Of a stretch of DNA of 64,000 nt, positions 55,839-64,000 are shown piece by piece. The stretch covers positions 893,133-957,132 of the forward strand of contig MNCI01022151.1 in the NCBI GenBank assembly GCA_015680685.1, given 5' to 3'. The stretch comes from Gnetum montanum (Eukaryota > Streptophyta > Gnetopsida > Gnetales > Gnetaceae). The notes beneath the pieces were generated by a model. It was not told the origin of the DNA. It did no database searches and was given only the letters and a program-made list of their open reading frames with translations. Both the position numbers and the translations under genes were made by a program. Each line of letters opens with the position of its first letter. The first letter of the stretch is position 1.

Positions 55839-56676
55839 TGATGAGCAACAAGCAGTCCCTATGCCAAACCATATGAATCAGTGGCATTCACTAAGAGATC
55901 TGACTAAATTCTATAGACTTTAGCTTTGTAAGTACACTGGATCTAGAAAGTAAATCTAACATACGTGATCATTGTCTTCTTAGTTTCACTTGTGTAGTGA
56001 AAGTGTATGGTTAAGTGTAACTGAGGCATATGATTTTTATCATTTTATATTTATTATTTAAATCACCTAAGTTCTAGAAAATAATGTAATTAAATGATTA
56101 ATTAATCTAATAACTAACTAATATCTTAACTAATCCTAACATAAGCATCCGTTCCCATTTACCGTACACATCCTAAACCATGTTGCAACATTATTGGGCT
56201 ACCAAGCATTAAGTGCTATTAGGATTACCAAACATTAATGTATGCTTGAAATGGTTGTACTTTTGTGTATTTTTAATCACTAATTAATTAATTAATTTGA
56301 TGCATTAAAGTAAATTGTCCAAACAATAAATGCATTAAGTAAAGATTAAGCTAATTCCAAATTCTACAATGTTTGTAAAGAAAGCTTGTCTTTATTCTTG
56401 ATCACACCAAGGTGCTCAAGTACATTAATGTTCAAATAAAGATCCATACATTTCTCACTCCTATTGTGGATACTGAGAAAATATTCTAACTATCAAATGA
56501 ACAAAATAACAAAGCTTTGCTAGGACAGTAACTATGGAATGCCGTAAGTGCAATTGGGGAGCATGTACTTATAGGCAAAGACATATAATACCTTGATGGT
56601 GTCACATAAACACATCAAACCACATGTCAGTGTGACTATGTTGACATCGATGCAACTTAAGGAAGATACTTCATCA
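55839..56676 (-). repeat. 3' LTR of element G (838 bp)
   Basis: It is bounded by TGATGAGCAAC (55839) and CTTCATCA (56676) and followed by the PPT block. On the -, U3 has GATG/GTGTCA-type units and a TATA-like TATAAGTA (+ strand 56566-56573). Confidence 0.85.
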
Positions 56677-56690
56677 TACCCCCATGACTG
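56677..56690 (-). promoter_or_regulatory. polypurine-tract region of element G
   Basis: CAGTCATGGGGGTA on the -, identical to that of element D. Confidence 0.7.
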
Positions 56691-56932
56691 AATGAAAACT
56701 TGTCCTCAAGTGAACAAAAGTAGGAACAAGTTTCTTTACAAAATTTTGGAAAGGTATGGGATTATTGACTAGCTATAGACACACAAATTGACACAAAAAA
56801 AATACTAAGTGCCCAATTATATGGATTTATAATCATTACAAAAATTCAATATTCATGATGATAAAAAAATTCAAAATGATGACAAAAATTGACAGCACAA
56901 CTTCTTTGAAGGCTTGAAGACAATGTAGAAGA

Positions 56933-59786
56933 TTAGATGGTCATAGGCAATGGAGGTTCCTGAGATGCTAAAAAACATTCTTCTAGCTTTGGTACACATG
57001 GTTGTTTTGGTTGAGGTTGGATTGTGGTTGTCCAGCTATAGCTGTAATCTTTGGTGAAAGATGGAAAGCATCTAGCAATGCTTTCATATTATCCTCCTTA
57101 CTTCTAGGATCATACACAATCCACACAACAATACCAATGTGGGCTAGTATGGAAACATCTCAAGGATAGGGCATTGCAAGAAATAACTCCTTAATGTTGA
57201 CAAACTAGGTAGCGAATTATTTACCTTTAATGTCAAATGCCCTGAGTGCATTTTTGTAACTCCTGGTAGTCATTCATTCTTTTGGCTAGGTTCTCTACTA
57301 TTGATCTTTGATTAGTGAACTTTCTTTGAGAATTTCAAGTTCAACATTTATAATTTCTAGTTTTTGCTTGGACTCTTTGTGATGCTTGAACTCTATCTTG
57401 TACAGAAGGTATGAGCTAGTCACTTCTTTCACCAATTTTGACCTTGGTATTCTAATGGTTAGCATTGCCAAATTTGAGTAATAGAGGTTGGTAAGCTCCA
57501 TGTACTCCCTCAACTCCTCAATCTACAGCTCTTTGGGATAGATTGAAATTTTGTTGTATTTATTCAATCCATCAAAGATGGGTTGCCAAACATCACCTCC
57601 TTGTTGGAGCTATTGGAAGGCCTCATTCACCTTTGTCTTTGTTAGTTGGATGTGTTTCTCATTGATTTTCTTTTGCAAGCTGACCTAGTCCTTGTAATGG
57701 TTCTTGATCCTTTTGAATTTAAGGGCCTCATTTTTCTAGGTGATGATTTCAATGGTAGACATCTAGCAAAGGGCATACACCTCCTCCATCAAGAGAATTC
57801 GATTCTCTGTAGCTAATCTTCTGAATTTAATGTTTACTCTAGAAACCTGCTCCTACTATTGTCAAATGAATTCAACCATATAATATTTTTACATCTCAAC
57901 ATTTTACAAGCAATGATTCTCCTGGGTCAGCTTGATGTTCTCCTAGCAAACCTTCAACAAGTTCTTTTGAATGTTGTAGGCAATGAAATTTTCTAAGGAC
58001 TAATTGAAGATTTCCAACTCCTTCACATACTTAGCCTCTTGAAGTTTTAATTAAAGCTATTGAAAAGCTTCATCTTATGCTATGTTTTGGTTGAGTATGA
58101 TGCGATCATCAAGGTAGGCTCTAAGTTTTGCAACTTCTACAGCCAAGTATTGAATCATAACTTTGGGTGTTTCAAGTTGGGCATTAGCAATGAGGACCTT
58201 ATCCTTAGCCTTAAGCAACTCTAATTGTTTTGTTGAAATGATTTTTAGGATATCAAAGATATCCAAAATTAGTTACCCAGTTCCTACTAATTAGTCCAAC
58301 AACTCTTCATGTTGGGCTACAATGAACCTCCCACTTCCTGCTCTTGTGGACACCTGCACATCTCTGAGTGTAGCAACATCTAGTATAGATGTCATAGGGG
58401 TGTTAAGTGCATCAGCCACTCTGTCAGCGATCACTTCTACCATTGTTTCCTGTTCTTGGTGCTACATCACTAGAACAATTGCCACATTACCCTCCTCTAA
58501 GCACATCGAAAAGGTGGCATTTTTAGAGGTTTTTATGAATTTTTGTTGTTGAGAGAGGGACACCATTACCTCTCAGGTGCTAGGATTTTTTCTTGCTGGA
58601 ACCTGCATTCTTTGAGCAAAAAAAATTAGCACTAAATTTTCCATCCTAATGATTGATCTTGTCACCTCGTATAGATGACTTAACACTAGCTTGTAGATAG
58701 AGGATTTACCACCACTCAGTCTTACCTACTGCTACTACATGAGTTTCTCATGGAGTTGATGCATATGCTCAATGCTAATGTAGGACTCTAATGTTGTTTG
58801 TTCATGAGTGGGTGATTGTGGCAATTGCTCCTCTTCTATTACCTTGGCAATCAATTTATCTTTCATCATTTTTTCCCAAGAGACAAAAGGAGCATGTCTG
58901 ATGGTATCATTGGAATAGCAGTCTATTCCTCCTCTTCTACATAATTTTTGGATGAGAAATGTAAAGGGGAGTGCCTTTCTTCCCCATTCGTTTTCTTTCA
59001 AATGCTTCTCCATCTCAAGATAGATCAGCTAAGGAAGCTTGACCAAAAATTTCTTACTTAGAGCAGTGCACACATAGGTAGAGAAGGTTGTCACCTTGCC
59101 AAGTCACATCATTAGATTAAGGTGGTAGGCCACCATTTTAAAGTATGCATGCTATGCCATTGTGAGTGCACCAAACTCCTTACCATTAACACTATAGCAC
59201 CATCAAACCCACTTCTTTTTGACCTCTAGTTCTGCTTACATTGAAATATCCACCAAGGTTGCCCTAGTTTGGCAACCCAACGGCCTAAAAAATGTACTGC
59301 ATTGAGTAGGAAATAGAAATGTCCTTAATTCTCACCATGGCATTGCCTTTCTTGTTACTCCAAAAGAGGTATGTTTCTCCCATGTACCACTCTCCACTAT
59401 AAGTGAGAATGGACCACATGGGAGAACTCTCTGAAGTTGAGCTTTGACATCTTCTAAGGAAAAGTCTAGGAAAGATCTAGAGTTTAGTTTAGGGAGAACT
59501 ATTTTTTTCATCTTCCTAGACATGATTTTCCTTAGACATGCCTCCATCAGAGTGATCTCAAGGTTTAGTCTTGGTCTAAGTGTCTCATCTCGGTGGGATT
59601 ACTCCATTTTAGCTTCTAGAATCTATTGAAGAAATTCCACTTTGAGGTCCTCTTGAAGAGGTCCCGTTACATGTGTCTTAGCCACCTACTCTTAGGACTA
59701 ATCTTATTTGCCCCTTCTAGTTCTAGGCCACTTGTTCCTTAGTTGGGACAATTCTCCTTCCTATGGGTGTTTTGTTCTAGGTCCAT
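56933..59786 (-). pseudogene. 3' ORF of element G, about 950 codons
   Basis: It starts at ATG 59786 (MDLEQ..., frame decayed at the start). N-terminal domain: FLDFSLEDVKAQLQRVL, a frameshifted WYMGETYLFWSNK, KEFGALTMA, FSTYVCTALSKKFL and KALPFTFLIQKLCRRGGIDCYSND (about 58965-58900). The helical part includes QHEELLD-LVG, LELLKAKDKVLIANAQLETP (58266-58075), VNEAFQ-LQQGGDVWQPIFDGL and EYMELTNLYYSNLAMLTI (about 57510-57455). The end is PLPMTI then TAA (56935-56933). It aligns with the 3' ORFs of A and D throughout. Role unknown. Confidence 0.7.
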
Positions 59787-60081
59787 TTGTAATTACAACA
59801 TGATCAAGGCTTAGCATTTATAACTTTGAAAGACGTCAGTATCTCATCTCTTTGAGTTAGTAACACTTGGCTAAGTTGTGATGATGATAGGTTTAATTAT
59901 TCTAATATTATTTTATTATTTCATTTTAATGTCTACTAGAGTTTGTTGGGAAGGTTTAAGTCTCATAAATTAGTGATTCTAATATTATTTTATTAGTTAA
60001 ACCATGTGGGAGTTAGAAATTTTTTTGAAAATTTTTTCATTAGAAACTTAAGGTTTGTGGCACCCATGATGTAGACCTCAC
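59787..60081 (-). other. probable intron ahead of 3' ORF (element G)
   Basis: A consensus donor GGAG|GTGAGG (intron starts at 60081 on the -) aligns with the donor of A. The acceptor before ATG 59786 reads ATTACAA and is decayed. Length is about 295 bp, against 290 in A. Confidence 0.45.
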
Positions 60082-60226
60082 CTCCAGTAGCTACAAGAAT
60101 GAAGAATGAGTTAATTAGACAAGCTATGTGAAAGTGATGGGCTCTAGAAGGTTCTAGGCTTTGAAAACTGTAAAAAATTATTTTACTATTTTGAAGTAAA
60201 TGGTAAAAATTTTCAAAGTGTTGCAC

Positions 60227-60310
60227 TATATTTATAGGATTTTATAGCTACATTGATGGGATCCTATAGATGGAGTCACATGGATGCAAGGTTGCATTGA
60301 CACTGCCAGA
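60227..60310 (-). promoter_or_regulatory. internal promoter of G
   Basis: TATAAATATAGTGC (TATA at 60236-60227) has GATG-rich sequence upstream (CATCAATGTAGC, CATCCATGTGACTCC, TGTCAATGCAACC). Its position relative to donor and ORF matches A and D. The GATG/GTGTCA units recall this element's LTR U3. Confidence 0.5.
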
Positions 60311-60319
60311 AGACAAATT

Positions 60320-61700
60320 TAATTTAAAAATTTGAAGAAATATAAAAAGTTTTTTCACAAAGTTAGAGTCTATAGAGATCCAAGAAGGGCATCAACATGA
60401 AGAATGCTTGAAGAGGGCTAGATAGCTCAACAAAAGGAGTTTTACTAAGAGAATCATTAAAGAAACTTAAAAAGGAGTGTAAAACTAGACACAATCAATG
60501 TGGAGCATGAGTGATGTGAATGTGAAAATTTCTAAAGGATAAGAAACTTAACTACCCAAATCAAGAGGTATGCAAGTGAGTCCTTCCCATAGTAGGCTTA
60601 CATCTTTAATGCCCTTACATGCCTTCAAACTAAGGCATCTGTGGATCCCATGGATGATTAATGGTTATGGATGCTTAAGGACTAAATCCCATAAAAAACT
60701 ACCTAAGAATTTTGACATATCAAACTAAGACATTGAGCAAAACATGAAAAATGGTAGTGAGGTGAGTTATGGGAAGCATACATGGATGAGGTAGAGAGTG
60801 GAATGGAGTCCTGTATCATGGTCACATGAAGTCCATTGTGGATTTCATGGTTAATATGGCCTGATAACTTCCATCCTTGGTTCAACTCAAAACTAGCCAC
60901 TTTTAGTGACTTCGCATTGACATTCCAAGTTCTATCCATCACCTCAAGATACAAGAGCATCGCCACAGATCAACCACCATTCCTAATGGATAAGAAAAGA
61001 AAAGCATGGGTAACATGTCTTTCTAGTCCCATAACTAATGCTTGTAGCCCATTATTTCATCTAAGGGATGTGCTTTGAATTTCCATTATTGTTATTTTTT
61101 TGTGTTTTCAATTTTTGTTTATTTTTTATGGGAACCACACCATGCAAAGAATTTTAGCTTACCATTATTGGTTAACAGCGGAATGGTGAGAAATCCATGA
61201 GAACACTCATGCACCCAAGAGGGTAGGTGAGTATGAAGAGTATCAAATCCCCTTGAAGTCACATCCTTGTCTATCCATTTAATCCTTCCTAAGTTTGGAA
61301 ATTACCAAGGTCATAGGTTGATGATAAGTTTCATTAAGGAAGGGACCTCATATTTCAAAAACAAGGAACATCATAGAGTTTATGGATGGCTAGATGACAT
61401 GATGTCACTACCTGTTATCATGAAAATGAAGCCAAATCTTAGTTATCAATATCAAAATTCAAAGGTAGAATCCAAACATTAGCAATCAAATAACATTATA
61501 GTACAAACCACCATTAATTAGTAGCAATAGTTGCACTTAGTCTTGGCAACAAAAAAGAAAAAAAAAACATTAGAAAAACCAAAACCAAATAAAGTAAAAT
61601 ATAGAAGAATTTTTAAAATACTTAAGTAAGAAAAAAATGTACTAAAGATGGTGTAAAACAAAAAGTATGAAAACAAAAAAAAGTGTAAAAACTAAGGAGC
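60320..61700 (-). other. spacer of element G between integrase and internal promoter
   Basis: No protein recognised. Parts (61000-61060 and 61195-61290) are recognisably the same as the A spacer at 23500-23830 in reverse orientation, so the spacer is conserved as DNA. A-rich run at 61551-61567. Confidence 0.55.
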
Positions 61701-61719
61701 CATTTTAATGGATTAGCAT

Positions 61720-62940
61720 GGATGACCATCTCCCTTATGACTAAGTTGGAAGGAGGAGATCCAAAAAGTTGAGCATTCTTGTCCATCTGTTGAGGTGTTC
61801 TAGTCATTGGGTTGCTTAGGCTCATGGAAAGGTTTGATTTATTATATGTTGACTAGTAGTTTTTATTTTGAATTTCAGGTTTGTATATTAACATGGCCCC
61901 AAAAGAAAAGGTTTCATAGATAACATAAGGTCCCTTCCACAAAGTTTGAAACTTGGTTATTTGTGGTGTGTGTGTCAGATTCTAGTAGAGGACCTAACCT
62001 CCTAGTTGAAATTTAACTTTCCTTATCCTAAGATCATGTCGTTGCTTATTGAATGCCTTGTGCACTTCATTGGATGATAGGGCTACCAATTGGTTCTCAT
62101 CTAGTAAGTTGAGCTTCATCAATCTTGCTTTTTGTGCTAGACTTAGGTCAAGGTCAAGGTCAAGGTCACAAGTCATTGATAGTGTACAAAGCTCTCTTGA
62201 ATTGGAAGAGTTGGCAATTTTCCATACACAAGGTCATAGGGAGAGTAGCCAATAGGAAGTTTCCAAGTGCAGTGGTAGGCCCAAAGGGCATCATTGAGTT
62301 TTGCGCTCCAATCACTCCTATATTTACTAATAGTTCATGTTAGTGTTTTTTTTTATTTCCCTATTTGTAACCTTTGTGTGACCATTGGCTTGGGGGATGG
62401 TAGGGTGTTGTTAATTTATGTTTAACCCCCAAGCATAGCATGATTTTTCAAAAGGTAGTACCTATAAAATGAGTACCATTATTAGAAAGAAGTGCATGTG
62501 GCACCCCAAACCTATTTACAACATATTATTGTACAAATTGAGTAGCTGTGAAAGATGTGCAATTAGTGATGGCTACAACTTTCACCCATTTTGTACAAAG
62601 TCAATAGTGACTATGATGTTCACCTTTTCATTCAACACAGGTGTGATGGAACCATCATGTTATTCCACTACTAAGGTTCCTCCTTACCAATAGTTATTCC
62701 ACCATCATGTTGGTAGTGTTCATAGGAGTGGACAAAGTGGTGAAAGTTCCAAAAAAGTATTGGCCAGTAATACCCTACCATGATCATCTTAATGGTCATG
62801 CTTCTCTTAGCATAGTGATCCCCATAAGGGACCTTGTGAGTATCTTGAAGAATGTGCATTTGATTAACATCAGAAACACACCAACGAACCAAGCCATCAA
62901 TGCACACCTTGTAAAGATGCCCATTGATCTCCATGAAGCA
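61720..62940 (-). pseudogene. integrase of element G, all catalytic blocks damaged
   Basis: The zinc finger reads HILQDTHKVPYGDHY, but the CxxC is YEHY (two Cys to Tyr). The first Asp is lost to a stop (E*HDGS). The second block reads SNNG (Asn at 62481-62483, as in A). The third has Lys for Glu (GHTKVTN, 62372-62374), with one extra base between the two blocks. The C-terminal part reads LMKLNLLDENQLVALSSNEVHKAFNKQRHDLRIRKVKFQLGG (62176-61994). It aligns with A from end to end. Confidence 0.8.
62145..62168. repeat. four AGGTCA hexamers in G integrase
   Basis: AGGTCA is repeated four times exactly, giving DLDLDL on the -. Element A has DLNLDLSL at this place, so G has expanded by slippage. 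Confidence 0.85.
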
Positions 62941-62944
62941 TTTT

Positions 62945-64000
62945 TCCTAGTGAAGAAACTGTTGTTTCTTCCTATTGTCCCATTCCTATGGAATCTCTTA
63001 AGTCAAATGATAAGTGAGAATGTGATTGTACCAATTGGGGTCAATGGGCATTTGTTCAGTTATAGCCCCGATAAAGAGGAGTTCATTAAAAAACTGATTT
63101 AAAAGTGGGCTCTCCTCCTCTTTATTATCCCATTGCAACCAACACAAGTGGTCAACAATCATATTCTCAATTCCCTTTCGATCTACCATCGTAAGATCAA
63201 ATTCCTGTAGGATCACTAGCCACCCTATGACATGGGGGCTTACTGTTAGTTTGTTCCATTAGGAATTGAATTACATTGTGGCCCATGTGCACGACTATAT
63301 TATACTCAAGCACATAGTGCCTAAAGTTTTCCAAGGCAAATACCACTATCGTTAATTTTTTTTTGTTGTGGTGTAGTTTAGCTATCCACCCATAATACTT
63401 ATACCAAAATAGTGGATGTAGTAAAGAAGTTTTTGATCATCCAACTACATGAGCATAGCTCCAAAGACATACTTTGATGCATCTTTCATGATGTGGAAGG
63501 GCCTAGACCAATTAGGTATCCATAGAATTTGAGTTTCCACAAGCTTCTTTTTGAGATGCTAGAATGCATGCCTACATTCCTTGGCCTAGAAAAATGGAAT
63601 AACTTTCTTTATCAACTCCACAAATGGTTTACCGATATTAGAGAAATTCTCAATGAATCACTAGTAGTAGCTAGTGTGTCCAAGGAATGACCTCACATAT
63701 TTCACTATTTTTGGTTGTTTGGTAATTCCTTGGATGATCCTTATTTTTTTAGGGTCCACCTTGATCCCTTTCGTTGAAATTTTGTGCCTCAAAAAATTCC
63801 TTCCTAGACCATCAAATGCCTTTTCTACTAGTTAAGCCTAAGGTTTGTCTCCACACACCTTTTCAACACTTACTCAAGATGGTCCAGGGCTTGCTCAAAT
63901 GTAGCCCCATAGGTGGAGAAGTCATCCATGAAGACTTTCACCTTATTACCAATCTACTATTGGAAGATGCTCAAGACAAGGTTTTGGAATGTAGTAGGGG
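62945..64000 (-). pseudogene. reverse transcriptase palm to RNase H of element G (partial)
   Basis: From the window edge on the -: the catalytic FMDDFSTYGATFEQAL (about 63935-63885), KGIKVDPKKIRIIQGITKQPKIVKYVRSFLGHTSYY (about 63770-63660), FIENFSNIGKPFVELI, then RNase H with ASKYVFGAM-like sequence and a tail reading FDLTMVDRKGIENMIVDHLCWLQWDNKEEESPLLNQF (63205-63085). Both catalytic Asp of RT are retained. TAG stops and frameshifts are frequent. The N-terminal part lies beyond 64000. Confidence 0.82.

Larger units (their letters stand above)
55839..64000 (-). mobile_element. Tat/Athila-like element 'G', 3' part, cut by window edge
   Basis: Read on the -, the window shows the end of RT, RNase H, integrase, spacer, internal promoter, intron-like segment, 3' ORF, PPT and 3' LTR. 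The order and motifs match A. The left target duplication should be GAAAG (55834-55838); its partner lies outside. All genes are broken. Confidence 0.88.

Noticed and set aside
1-64000. host genes, tRNA, rRNA, CRISPR arrays, bacterial-type operons
   Set aside because: None seen. Every coding signal of substance traces to an LTR retrotransposon, and direct repeats are LTRs, TSDs or local duplications.

Overview
This window looks like intergenic heterochromatin from a large, repeat-rich seed-plant genome. It is AT-rich and CpG-poor, and I found no host gene, tRNA or rRNA. Almost everything recognisable is LTR retrotransposon: Ty3/gypsy (a chromovirus and several Tat/Athila-like families) and Ty1/copia of Sirevirus type. 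The pol and gag relics carry many stops and frameshifts. Coordinates of relics are therefore outlines of homology, not open reading frames. Protein calls rest on motif recognition by eye. The species cannot be named from the sequence.

Layout. (1) 1-5245, + strand: 3' part of a Ty3 chromovirus 'H' (gag knuckle, PR, RT, RNase H, IN, chromodomain, 3' LTR), split by a 696-bp solo LTR (1739-2434, TSD TTTAG). (2) 5310-11940, - strand: two Sirevirus-like copia relics, 'J' (gag, PR, pre-integrase) and 'K' (LTR remnant, PBS, gag, long non-coding 3' part, PPT, 3' LTR, no pol). (3) 11940-15785: mostly featureless, with a probable copia 3' end near 13.1 kb. (4) 15785-33200, + strand: old Tat/Athila-like element 'B', split inside gag by complete 13.2-kb element 'A' (15893-29051, TSD GAAGG). 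(5) About 35.9-48.5 kb, - strand: dual-RNase-H Tat/Ogre-like element 'E', split by complete 8.6-kb element 'D' (38269-46858, TSD AAATG). Solo LTR 'C' (34980-35894, TSD GTTAT) lies just beyond the recognisable part of E. (6) 48.5-55.8 kb: degenerate sequence with an unrecognised pseudogene and a probable LTR 'F'. (7) 55839-64000, - strand: 3' part of another Tat/Athila-like element 'G', cut by the window edge.

Most interesting pattern: A, D and G each carry, downstream of gag or pol, what looks like a self-contained transcription unit. It has an internal TATA box with upstream repeats, a short untranslated exon, an intron-like segment of about 290-340 bp, and a long 3' ORF. The ORF has a globular N-terminal part resembling the 'putative plant transposon protein' domain and a long helical, coiled-coil-like C-terminal part. 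Element D has lost all of pol but keeps gag and this unit. In D the repeats upstream of the internal TATA (GATATC-type palindromes) match those in its own LTR promoter. Separately, a chromovirus LTR, a solo LTR and a copia LTR all carry clusters of AGACATCT/AGATGTCT (containing TGTCTC) in U3 ahead of the TATA box.
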